Source of the DNA: Bovifimicola sp050309585
Lineage (GTDB): Bacteria; Bacillota; Clostridia; Lachnospirales; Lachnospiraceae
Direction: 5' to 3'
Assembly: GCA_050309585.1 (NCBI GenBank)
Contig: JBNRML010000110.1
Coordinates: 1-22,022 of the forward strand
Length of the DNA stretch: 22,022 bases
The notes beneath the pieces are model-generated. The model had not been told where the DNA came from. It did not search any database and saw only the letters and a list, made by a program, of their open reading frames with translations. Numbering within the stretch: the stretch's first letter is position 1; each line of letters starts with the position of its first letter. The position numbers and the translations under genes are program-made. Shown here piece by piece: positions 15,351 through 22,022 of this stretch.

Positions 15351-18300
15351 TTTCATAAACCTCCCTTCTTATTTTTTCCCACACTTCTACTTCCTTTTGA
15401 TTAACCAATACACGGTAGTCATAACCCTTGATTTTTTTATCAAAGCCACATATGTTATTGAAATCACAATACATGCATGGAGTGACTTTTTCATTAATTC
15501 CGCCCATTACTCCCTCTGTGATATATGGATTTTTTTCAATTTCTCCTGAAATAATTTTCTCTCCAAGCTCTCCTGATTTGTTGTGAACAAACCCGATAAG
15601 CATGTCCATGTCATCAGCAGTTACAGCCTTTGAGCCAGAAGTGAGCTTTCCATCCTTTGTGAAACTCAAAGGAACAACCGGCACATCACTCTCACGGCTT
15701 TGAAGTGCTTCCATCACATTGTCATTTCCCACAAAATATCCATCCTGCTTCAGTTTCTTAAATGTCTCATTCATGGCAGCATTTAGCATATCACCACCTG
15801 CCGCAGAAACACTGAGCTCATCTTCTTTAATAATTGGATTGTCAATGTTGTAATAGAAGAATCCCGCTGGTCTTACATTTTTTTCCGGATATTTCTTCTT
15901 TGTCAGCTCCAGTGCTGCCTCCATATATAATACCAACTGAAGCTGTAAACCATTATAAACATCATTTATGTTTACCTGTTTATGCCCTGACTTGTAATCA
16001 ATTATCTTCACATACAAGTCATCTCCTGCATCAAAGTAGTCTATTCTGTCAATAACACCCCTGAGTCCCATCTGACTTCCATCATCATAATAAAATTTTA
16101 AGGATTCTATATTTTTTTCCGTTGAGAAATAATTTTCAAATTCTGTTGGAACAAACTCTCCTGCCATAATCTGTTTTTGAATTACCATAGCTGTTTTCTC
16201 AGCTATTTTCTCAATACGATTAACCATATAGGAACTCCTTGAATTATCAAAAATCGCATCAGTTCCCTTTTCATTTACGGCCAGACTTACACATTCCTTT
16301 ATCATCTTATCTCTTATATCATCATCTAAATCTTTCCAGGACAGCTTGTTTGATTTTACTTTTTTAAAAAATAATTCTATTGCCTTGTGATAAATATTAC
16401 CCACATCAATTTTATTTACTTCAAACTCCCTTCTAGGCTGTAAACACAGTCCATATTCCACAAAATGCCTGTATGCACATGATGCAAACATCTCAAGTCT
16501 TGAGACACTGTTCTGAAGATTCTGTCCATATATTGCATTTGTGACTGCTTTTGATAACTTTGAAGGTTTTGCCTCATAAACTGCTGCTTCAATAAGATCA
16601 GATATATCTATATTCCCTCTCACACACATGCTGTAAAGTGCCCTGAACTGATTCTTCTCCTGTTCATCCAAGTCCCCGTTAAGGTATAAGTAAATATTTT
16701 CTGCAATATACTTTCTCACCTTGTCTTCCGTGGCTATATTTCTGGCAATGACAGCTCTTGTATTAATAGTTTCATTAACCATGGAAATATTTTCATACAT
16801 CTTCTGAATATGTGAAACAATAAATGATTTTCGCAATGCCTTTCCGTCATCACCATTCATTACATATGATACATATAGTCTGTCAGACATTTTCGACAAT
16901 ACAAGGTATAAATAATATTTCTGGTTAAAGATACTCTCTCTTTCCGTTGGTGATAATTCAACATTTGAATCAGCCAAAAATCTTCTCTCTGAATTATTGA
17001 TTATTCCTCCCTTACTTTCCTTCTTTGGAATAATCCCATCATTTGCACCAATTAAAAAAAGCACCTTTACTTCATTAAGTCTTGTTCTTTCAATATCACC
17101 TACCACAACTCTGTCTAAGGATGCCGGAATGACGCCCACCTTAATCTCCTCAAATCCCGAGTCGAGCATATTTGAGAAATCCTTTATCTTAACCTGCTCG
17201 TCTCCCATGATGAATACAATTTTATCCAGCAATTCAATTATTTTTCCATAAACCTGACTGTACTCCCTGGCTCTCGTTAGAAGTCCGCCTTCCTCAAAAT
17301 TTCTGCTCAATTCATTTAGTTTTTCTTCTGCATTAAGCTTTACCAAAAACTCATAAACCTTGATAACACCTTCTTTTAAAGAAAATTTCTTTCCTCTTCC
17401 CATTGTGTCATATAGAATTGATATCTCATCAAAAAATGCCTCTCTTGCACTATTTAAGACATCATCATTAACAGAAAATTGTTCTGAATATTTTTTGTAT
17501 CCTCTTATTCCCCTTGACAAAACATAATTTTCCAGAAAATCTGTATCTTCCATCTTAACATCTGTCATTCCGCTTCTGAGATATCTGAAAACAGATTCAT
17601 ATGAAAAATTGTCACTAATAATCTCAAATGCTGCACGAATTGCCTCAATGGCCGGATTTTTTATAAGACTTGTTTTGTTGTCAATAAAATATGGTATTCC
17701 ATACAAATCAAGTTTTTCCCTGACTATGTTATGATAATTCTCAATATCTCCTGTAACCACCGCAATGTCCCTGAAACGGTAATTCTCCTCTCTCACAAGC
17801 CTTAAAATCTCCGCCGCCACAAAATCCGTCTCATTTGATTTGTTACTGCAATGATGAATACTAATTTTTTCTATATTTTCCCAATATTTTTTTTTCGCTC
17901 CAAACTTAAAAATATTATTTTCCAGATATTTCAGCTCTCCATTTTGACGTCTATTTTCCTGTAAAATAACATCAGGATAGATTATTGCCCCGGCGTTTTC
18001 TGCCGTTTTTTTCAGTTTTTGTGCCGTTTTAACAGCTATTGAAAAAATATTCGTGTCCAGATTTCCACCCATGTTCTTTTCAGGCTCCCTTATGGTTAAT
18101 GCCACGTTAACCTCAGCTCCTGCCCTCAAAAGGCTCTCAATAACCTTGTACTGCACAGGTGTAAATCCTGTATACTCATCAAATGTTATGTAGGAATTTT
18201 TAACAAATTCTGAATCCGGTATCAATTCACATACCTTTTGTAAAAGTTCTTCGTTTATTACATATCTGTCCTTAATGTATGCCTCAAGCTCTCTCATGAT

Positions 18301-18786
18301 AATTAAGACATCATTAATCTTTTCCTTTAAAATATTGTTTCCATTCAAATTTTCATATATGTTTTGAAGCTCATTTATTCCTATACCATATTGATAAAAT
18401 TCCGAAATAAGGGACTTCATTTCATCAATAAATCCCGGCATTTTTATCTTTTTGAGAAACATTCGAAGCTTTTCCTTATTTTCATCCGCAATTTTCCTAA
18501 TAATGAGGCATTTTCCCGTATCATCAAGAACCTTGAGGGGATTTCTTCCTGCCTCGTCAAAAATACGCTTTGCCAGACGATCAAAACTAAGAATATCAAT
18601 ATTTGTTGTGCCATTGCCCGGTGAAAGACTTACAATATTTTTCTGCGTTTCCATTGTAAACTGCTCCGGAACAACAGCCAGATATGACTCTTTTCTCAGA
18701 ATTTTCCCACTCTTCTTTATAAGCTTTTCATACATATATGTGGTTTTTCCACTGCCACTTCCACCTAAAATCAATTGTAATCCCAT
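15313..18786 (-). CDS. addB: ATP-dependent helicase/deoxyribonuclease subunit AddB
   Basis: Chi-scanning and second nuclease subunit of AddAB, 1157 aa. It has the N-terminal nucleotide site LGGSGSGKTT (7-16), the degenerate helicase core, and a RecB-type nuclease with H800 (GNIYHKAIELFF), D913 and D916 (VIDRIDY), and DYK (930-932). The four Cys of the AddB iron-sulphur cluster are present: C770 (FASCAYRHFVEYG), C1104, C1107 and C1113 (CMYCDFNNIC). I place the start at 18786, where GGGGG lies 5 nt upstream and the protein begins MGLQLILGGSGSGKT as in other AddB proteins. An in-frame ATG 12 nt earlier lacks a ribosome site. It is the first gene of the addB-addA-S66 operon. Confidence 0.95.
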   Translation of the reverse strand: MGLQLILGGSGSGKTTYMYEKLIKKSGKILRKESYLAVVPEQFTMETQKNIVSLSPGNGTTNIDILSFDRLAKRIFDEAGRNPLKVLDDTGKCLIIRKIADENKEKLRMFLKKIKMPGFIDEMKSLISEFYQYGIGINELQNIYENLNGNNILKEKINDVLIIMRELEAYIKDRYVINEELLQKVCELIPDSEFVKNSYITFDEYTGFTPVQYKVIESLLRAGAEVNVALTIREPEKNMGGNLDTNIFSIAVKTAQKLKKTAENAGAIIYPDVILQENRRQNGELKYLENNIFKFGAKKKYWENIEKISIHHCSNKSNETDFVAAEILRLVREENYRFRDIAVVTGDIENYHNIVREKLDLYGIPYFIDNKTSLIKNPAIEAIRAAFEIISDNFSYESVFRYLRSGMTDVKMEDTDFLENYVLSRGIRGYKKYSEQFSVNDDVLNSAREAFFDEISILYDTMGRGKKFSLKEGVIKVYEFLVKLNAEEKLNELSRNFEEGGLLTRAREYSQVYGKIIELLDKIVFIMGDEQVKIKDFSNMLDSGFEEIKVGVIPASLDRVVVGDIERTRLNEVKVLFLIGANDGIIPKKESKGGIINNSERRFLADSNVELSPTERESIFNQKYYLYLVLSKMSDRLYVSYVMNGDDGKALRKSFIVSHIQKMYENISMVNETINTRAVIARNIATEDKVRKYIAENIYLYLNGDLDEQEKNQFRALYSMCVRGNIDISDLIEAAVYEAKPSKLSKAVTNAIYGQNLQNSVSRLEMFASCAYRHFVEYGLCLQPRREFEVNKIDVGNIYHKAIELFFKKVKSNKLSWKDLDDDIRDKMIKECVSLAVNEKGTDAIFDNSRSSYMVNRIEKIAEKTAMVIQKQIMAGEFVPTEFENYFSTEKNIESLKFYYDDGSQMGLRGVIDRIDYFDAGDDLYVKIIDYKSGHKQVNINDVYNGLQLQLVLYMEAALELTKKKYPEKNVRPAGFFYYNIDNPIIKEDELSVSAAGGDMLNAAMNETFKKLKQDGYFVGNDNVMEALQSRESDVPVVPLSFTKDGKLTSGSKAVTADDMDMLIGFVHNKSGELGEKIISGEIEKNPYITEGVMGGINEKVTPCMYCDFNNICGFDKKIKGYDYRVLVNQKEVEVWEKIRREVYENEKMDGESAKGN

Positions 18787-18830
18787 GTTTTCCCCCATTT
18801 CCAGTCATATTTTTTCTTGAAAAATAATAT

Positions 18831-18859
18831 ATTTTACCATAAAGATTTAAGGAGTGTAA
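18831..18859 (-). promoter_or_regulatory. Putative promoter of the addBA operon
   Basis: On the minus strand TTACAC (18854-18859), a 17-nt spacer, then TAAAAT (18831-18836), preceded by TGG to give an extended -10. The -35 overlaps the ribosome site of the divergent small membrane protein gene, so the two transcription units are packed against each other. Confidence 0.5.
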
Positions 18860-18863
18860 TTTT

Positions 18864-19358
18864 ATGAATAAAAGTCCCCGCCTACTTGTGTTTAAGCTTA
18901 AAGAACTAATATATACCTTTCTCTTTATTGTTCTTGCAATAATTTTCATTGCTGTATTAATTATAATGTTTAACACCAATAAAAAACCACCCACAGCCTC
19001 TGCCGGTGAAGTAAATAACTCCGTGGAAAAGCCCTCAGATAATATTTTAAAAGAGGTATCAAACACAAATGTCAGATACAAATCAGGAACATACACCACA
19101 GATTTAATTCTAAGTGGTTCCACCCTTACTGTTGAAGTAAAAGTTTCAAGTGATTCCATAAAATCTGTTTCATTAAAAAACACGGATGATACAATCAAGA
19201 CACTTTATCCCCTGATTGAATCATCCATGGAAAACTTGTCAAACCAGATTATTAAAAATCAATCCTTAGATAATATAACCTATAACGATGACAATAAATA
19301 CACCAGCCTTATATTAATGGACGCTATAAAAACTACTCTCGAAAAAGCAGTCCGCTGA
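18864..19358 (+). CDS. Small membrane-anchored protein with degenerate FMN_bind-like domain
   Basis: 164 aa. A basic N-terminus and one membrane helix (14-36) lead to an extracytoplasmic Pro/Ser-rich linker (41-65) and a beta-alpha domain (72-162). That domain matches the layout of FMN_bind proteins: RYKSGTYTTDLILSG, LTVEVKVSSDSIKSVSL, then a helical stretch ending LILMDAIKTTLEKA. In true FMN_bind domains a SGATxT-like motif before the last helix carries the covalent flavin. Here the equivalent is DDNKYTS (142-148), which keeps only the final Thr. Flavinylation is therefore doubtful. The ribosome site AAGGAG (18849-18854) sets the start. It is divergent from addB and convergent with nadE. Function unknown. 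The FMN_bind relationship is a pattern-based inference. Confidence 0.7.
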   Translation: MNKSPRLLVFKLKELIYTFLFIVLAIIFIAVLIIMFNTNKKPPTASAGEVNNSVEKPSDNILKEVSNTNVRYKSGTYTTDLILSGSTLTVEVKVSSDSIKSVSLKNTDDTIKTLYPLIESSMENLSNQIIKNQSLDNITYNDDNKYTSLILMDAIKTTLEKAVR

Positions 19359-19385
19359 TATTTCTCACTTGATTTTAGCAAAAAT

Positions 19386-21350
19386 TTAATTGGTAATTTC
19401 TTCAGCTATTTCATCGAGTTCCTTCAGCCATCCTGTGGAGCAGGCATCACTTGGCATCCTTAAATCGCCCCTTGGAGAAACTGCCACTGTTCCAACTTTT
19501 GGTCCGTCAGGAAGACATGAACGTTTAAACTGCTGTGCAAAAAATCTTCTGTAAAATGTTCTCAGCCATTTTAATATTGTTTCCTTATCATACATTCCGC
19601 TAAAGGCATTCTCAGCCATAAAAAATATCTTTCTCGGCGTGTAACCTAATCTTAATGTATAGTACATAAAGAAATCATGTAACTCATAAGGTCCAACTAA
19701 ATCCTCTGTCTTCTGGGCAATTTCCCCATCCTCTCCAGGAGGCAGAAGTTCCGGACTTACTGGTGTGTCATAAACATCTAAGAGAGTTTTCTTTAATTCT
19801 CTCTCTGAACAGTTCTCTGCATAATATTTTACAAGATGCCTCACAAGTGTTTTTGGAATGGAGGCATTTACACCGTACATTGACATATGGTCTCCGTTAT
19901 AGGTAGCCCAGCCAAGCACCAGCTCTGACAAATCGCCTGTTCCCACTACAAAACCATTATTTTCGTTGGCAAGATTCATTAAATATAAAGTTCTCTGTCT
20001 CGCCTGAACATTTTCGTAGGTCACATCCTTAACAGATGAGTTGTGACCAATTGCCTTAAAATTCTCCCTTGCCGCATAGGAAATATTTATCTCCTTAAAT
20101 GTGGCATTAAGGGACTTTATCATTCGAACCGCATTTTCATATGTTCTGTCGGTAGTGCCAAAGCCTGGCATGGTTACGGCAATAATATCTTTTCTGTCTC
20201 TGCCAAGCAAATCCATGGCTTTAACTGTAACCAGTAGTGCAAGTGTTGAATCAAGCCCTCCTGAAATCCCCAACACAACAGACTGTGCATTTGTATGCTC
20301 TATTCTCTTCTTTAATCCCATAGCCTGAATTGTTAATATTTCTTCACATCTTTCATTTTTTTCAGCCTCATTTTTTGGAACAAAAGGAAGCTCGTCAATC
20401 TTATATGAGAGCTCTCCGATTTCGGTGTTAACATCAAATTCCACCACGGTGTACTCCTCGCAAGCATCTGATATGTAAGTGGTCATCTTTCTTCTCTCGT
20501 TTTTAATTCTGTCTAAATCCATTTCACATATGGCTATCTCATTTACGAAACGTTTTGATTCTTTTATTATCCTGCCATTTTCAGCAATAATGTTATGTCC
20601 TGAAAATACCAAATCAGTAGTTGATTCTCCTTCACCGGCATCTGCATACACATAACCACATATTAACCTTGCTGACTGTCCCTTAACAAGCTCACGTCTG
20701 TAAGCTGCCTTACCTGTAATTTCATCACTGGCAGATAAATTCACAATAACTGTTGCCCCTGCCATAGCATGCTCTATAGCCGGTGGATTTGGTACCCACA
20801 AATCCTCACATATCTCTGCCGCCACTACAAAATCATGACAATTTTTGCATTTAAACATTAATTTTGTTCCCATGGGTACAACTAATTTCTCAACATTTTC
20901 TTCTTCCTTACTGAGGTTTTCTCCGAAATTAACATTTATTACTTTTTCAAAACCCTCTGTAAAATGTCTCTGTTCATAAAATTCACTGTAATTTGGCAAA
21001 TTCTTTTTTGGTACCATTCCCAAAAGCTTACCATCTGAAATAAATGCTGCAACATTATACAGCTTGTGATTAACCTCATATGGAATTCCAATTACAATCA
21101 ACATATCATAATGCTTACTGAACTCCACAATTTCCAAAGTTCTTTTTTCAACCTCTTTAAGCATATATGACTGCCAGAATAAATCACTACAGGTATATCC
21201 TGTAAGGCAAAGCTCAGGAAAAACTAAAAGCTTCACCCCTTCCCTTGACATTTTCTCTATTTCTTCACATATACATTCTTTATTATACTCAACATCCGCA
21301 ACCCTGATTGTCGGGGTCGCAGCAGCAACTTTTACAAAACCGTAATTCAT
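19386..21350 (-). CDS. nadE: Glutamine-dependent NAD+ synthetase
   Basis: Converts nicotinic acid adenine dinucleotide to NAD+ using glutamine and ATP, the last step of NAD synthesis. 654 aa. The N-terminal nitrilase-type glutaminase domain (1-285) has the triad E46 (VFPELCLTGY), K115 (VPKKNLPNYSEFYEQR) and C181 (AAEICEDLW). The C-terminal synthetase domain has the ATP-pyrophosphatase loop SGGLDST (363-369) and downstream GTGDLSELVLGW and GDHMSMYGVNASIPKTLV. All expected parts are present, as in the two-domain bacterial enzyme. Ribosome site GGAGG, spacing 6. It is preceded by a leader of about 170 nt containing the dispersed element and hairpins described separately, so post-transcriptional control is plausible. 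Confidence 0.96.
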   Translation of the reverse strand: MNYGFVKVAAATPTIRVADVEYNKECICEEIEKMSREGVKLLVFPELCLTGYTCSDLFWQSYMLKEVEKRTLEIVEFSKHYDMLIVIGIPYEVNHKLYNVAAFISDGKLLGMVPKKNLPNYSEFYEQRHFTEGFEKVINVNFGENLSKEEENVEKLVVPMGTKLMFKCKNCHDFVVAAEICEDLWVPNPPAIEHAMAGATVIVNLSASDEITGKAAYRRELVKGQSARLICGYVYADAGEGESTTDLVFSGHNIIAENGRIIKESKRFVNEIAICEMDLDRIKNERRKMTTYISDACEEYTVVEFDVNTEIGELSYKIDELPFVPKNEAEKNERCEEILTIQAMGLKKRIEHTNAQSVVLGISGGLDSTLALLVTVKAMDLLGRDRKDIIAVTMPGFGTTDRTYENAVRMIKSLNATFKEINISYAARENFKAIGHNSSVKDVTYENVQARQRTLYLMNLANENNGFVVGTGDLSELVLGWATYNGDHMSMYGVNASIPKTLVRHLVKYYAENCSERELKKTLLDVYDTPVSPELLPPGEDGEIAQKTEDLVGPYELHDFFMYYTLRLGYTPRKIFFMAENAFSGMYDKETILKWLRTFYRRFFAQQFKRSCLPDGPKVGTVAVSPRGDLRMPSDACSTGWLKELDEIAEEITN

Positions 21351-21356
21351 AATATT

Positions 21357-21423
21357 CCTCCATGTCGGAGCAAATTTATTTGCGTAGACACGCGCCGAGA
21401 AATCAGTTTTATCCTGTTTCTCG
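21357..21423 (-). repeat. Dispersed element, copy A, ending at the nadE ribosome site
   Basis: This 67-nt segment matches 21957-22022 except for one substitution (21395/21995) and a small indel plus one change in a hairpin loop. In both copies the right-hand boundary on the transcript is the ribosome site itself (GACATGGAGG). It contains a stem CGAGAAACAG...CTGATTTCTCG (21396-21423), a GCGT-GTCT-ACGC hairpin (21382-21393) and a GCAAA-TAAA-TTTGC hairpin (21370-21383). The last two share 2 nt, so they may be alternatives. Confidence 0.85.
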
Positions 21424-21498
21424 ACTGCGATATCTCGAATTGAGGCTCCGACTCAATTCATTGTGTGAAAAAAGAGCTCTTTCAGAGTCTTTTTTCAT
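21409..21498 (-). CDS. Possible 29-aa leader peptide upstream of nadE
   Basis: An ATG at 21496-21498 is preceded by GGGAGG with 6 nt spacing, as good as any ribosome site in the window. The frame runs 29 codons (starts MKKDSERALFSHNELSRS, ends RSRETG) and stops with TAA in the loop of the 21396-21423 hairpin. Translation would run through the stem-loop that carries the TCGGAGC loop and could thereby free the nadE ribosome site. The peptide is Ser/Arg-rich and resembles nothing I know. No run of one amino acid suggests classical attenuation. It may simply be a chance ORF. Confidence 0.3.
   Translation of the reverse strand: MKKDSERALFSHNELSRSLNSRYRSRETG
21466..21497. terminator. 14-bp A/T-rich hairpin in the nadE leader, attenuator-like
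   Basis: TGAAAAAAGA (21466-21475) pairs with TCTTTTTTCA (21488-21497), and CTCT (21477-21480) with AGAG (21484-21487), around a 3-nt loop with a single bulged base at 21476. The stem has an A-run and a U-run on opposite arms, the usual form of a bidirectional intrinsic terminator. On the minus strand it lies between the nadE promoter and the gene, so it could attenuate nadE. It also includes the last two bases of the leader-ORF start codon. Confidence 0.5.
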
Positions 21499-21530
21499 AC
21501 TATTCCTCCCAATATGAATCTGTCAAAGGA

Positions 21531-21539
21531 ATTATAACA
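21531..21539 (-). promoter_or_regulatory. Extended -10 promoter for nadE
   Basis: On the minus strand TGTTATAAT, a perfect extended -10 (TGnTATAAT), lies in a 90-nt AT-rich stretch after the spoVAE stop codon. No good -35 is present at the normal distance, which is tolerated with an extended -10. Transcription would start near 21524, giving a leader of about 170 nt before nadE. Confidence 0.6.
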
Positions 21540-21596
21540 CATTATTATTATTTATTCACTAAAAAGTAAATATTTCATTTCTGCGTATACAAATAG

Positions 21597-21950
21597 CTAG
21601 CCCTGCATCTTTGATTTAAATAACACGGAAGCAATAAAGCCTGCAATCAAAGCTCCTGAAATGCCAACTGCACTAGACTCAAATCCTCCCATGAAAATTC
21701 CCAAAAATCCATTTTGGTCCACAGCTTCCTTTACCCCCTTAATCAGGGTATTTCCAAATCCAATCAACGGAACACTGGCGCCTGCACCTGCAAAATCAAT
21801 TAATGGCTGATACAGGTTAAATGCTCCAAGTATTGTTCCCAAAACCACCAGTCCCACCATAATTCTTCCCGGGGTCAAACTTGTTTTGTCAATAAAAATC
21901 TGAACAATCGCACATATTAATCCACCTACTAAAAACGCTTTTATTAACAT
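21597..21950 (-). CDS. spoVAE: Stage V sporulation protein AE (SpoVAE/SpoVAEb)
   Basis: 117-aa inner spore-membrane protein of the SpoVA complex, which moves dipicolinic acid into the forespore and releases it during germination. It is almost wholly hydrophobic, with membrane helices near 4-20, 28-46, 52-70 and 92-112, and family segments LVGGLICAIVQIFIDKT, LTPGRIMVGLVVLGTILG, FAGAGASVPLIGFGNTL, GVKEAV and GGFESSAVGISGALIAGFI. Length is standard. In clostridia it usually follows spoVAC and spoVAD, which would lie just outside the window. Instead of a short intergenic gap its start is preceded by the dispersed element (copy B), which supplies the ribosome site GGAGG (spacing 6). Confidence 0.93.
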   Translation of the reverse strand: MLIKAFLVGGLICAIVQIFIDKTSLTPGRIMVGLVVLGTILGAFNLYQPLIDFAGAGASVPLIGFGNTLIKGVKEAVDQNGFLGIFMGGFESSAVGISGALIAGFIASVLFKSKMQG

Positions 21951-21956
21951 ATTAAT

Positions 21957-22022
21957 CCTCCATGTCGGAGCAAATTTATTTGCGTAGACACGCGTCGAGA
22001 AATCAGGTTATCCTGTTTCTCG
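21957..22022 (-). repeat. Dispersed element, copy B, ending at the spoVAE ribosome site (cut by window edge)
   Basis: Near-identical to 21357-21423. Here the hairpin 21996-22022 reads CGAGAAACAGG-ATAA-CCTGATTTCTCG, with a 4-bp inner stem CAGG/CCTG instead of 3 bp, so the stem is preserved and slightly strengthened despite the sequence change. The TCGGAGC-complementary segment GCTCCGA (21965-21971) and the ribosome site are unchanged. The rest of the element, including any partner loop, lies outside the window. Confidence 0.85.

Larger units (their letters stand above)
21357..21510 (-). ncRNA. Candidate structured 5' leader of nadE with loop-to-ribosome-site pseudoknot
   Basis: Read on the minus strand, a stem GAATTGAG/CTCAATTC (21437-21459) presents the 7-nt loop TCGGAGC. 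The same transcript contains GCTCCGA at 21365-21371, an exact complement, 3 nt before the GGAGG ribosome site. Pairing would form a pseudoknot that packs against the ribosome site. Between them lie the hairpins of the repeated element, and 5' of them a 14-bp A/T hairpin. The complementarity is seen directly. The regulatory role is inferred. I do not recognise a known riboswitch consensus. Confidence 0.5.

Noticed and set aside
18728..19198. 156-codon minus-strand ORF covering the addB start and the FMN_bind-like gene
   Set aside because: It overlaps the certain N-terminus of AddB in another frame and the whole divergent small gene, and has no recognisable domain.
19359..19385. Terminator between the FMN_bind-like gene and nadE
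   Set aside because: The 27-nt gap between these convergent genes has no convincing inverted repeat.
21357..21510. NAD+-sensing riboswitch in front of nadE
   Set aside because: Tempting because of the gene, but the same element precedes spoVAE and I cannot match the conserved features of known NAD+ riboswitch classes. It is kept as an unclassified structured leader.
21357..22022. CRISPR or tandem-repeat array
   Set aside because: Only two copies are present, separated by the spoVAE gene and a promoter region, with no regular spacing pattern. The exact 600-bp offset between them is probably chance.

Overview
The window looks like a piece of chromosome from a low-GC, spore-forming Clostridia species, most likely a Lachnospiraceae. 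The evidence is the AT-rich DNA with GGAGG ribosome sites, the sporulation/germination genes (a spoVAE homologue and a Csp-like subtilase), a PPi-type phosphofructokinase, AddAB instead of RecBCD, and the padR-DUF1700-DUF4097 cassette. I cannot name the species. Almost all of the window is ordinary, dense coding sequence. No tRNA, rRNA, CRISPR array, transposase or prophage gene was seen.

Layout. Positions 1-6183 are read leftwards: HD-GYP phosphodiesterase, PPi-phosphofructokinase, a divergent ClpX, a Csp-like subtilisin protease, and RNase H1 (cut by the window edge). Gaps are 13-23 nt except for about 90 nt before the protease, where a long hairpin covers its ribosome site. A compact divergent promoter region with a 23-bp palindrome (about 6240-6295) separates this block from a rightward padR / DUF1700 (HAAS) / DUF4097 operon at 6313-8007. 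A hairpin at 8036-8065 lies between that operon and the convergent htrA gene (8071-9726, leftward). A TIGR01440/UPF0340 gene (9907-10485, rightward) has a clear promoter, and its stop codon overlaps that of the convergent S66 LD-carboxypeptidase gene. That gene is the last of an addB-addA-S66 operon read leftwards (10482-18786). A small rightward membrane protein with a degenerate FMN_bind-like domain follows (18864-19358), then nadE (19386-21350, leftward) and spoVAE (21597-21950, leftward).

The most unusual part is non-coding. A near-identical element of about 66 nt ends at the ribosome binding site of both nadE (21357-21423) and spoVAE (21957-22022, cut by the edge). In front of nadE it is part of a leader of about 170 nt. 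That leader has an extended -10 promoter, a 14-bp A/T-rich hairpin, a stem-loop whose 7-nt loop is perfectly complementary to the segment just before the nadE ribosome site, further small hairpins, and a 29-codon ORF with its own strong ribosome site. It resembles either a structured cis-regulatory RNA with a pseudoknot or a dispersed repeat that carries a ribosome site. I do not recognise it as a named family.

Functionally the genes cover DNA repair (AddAB, RNase H), protein quality control (HtrA, ClpX variant), c-di-GMP turnover (HD-GYP), glycolysis (PPi-PFK), NAD synthesis, cell-wall or peptide processing (S66), envelope sensing (PadR/HAAS/DUF4097) and spore biology (SpoVAE, Csp-like protease).
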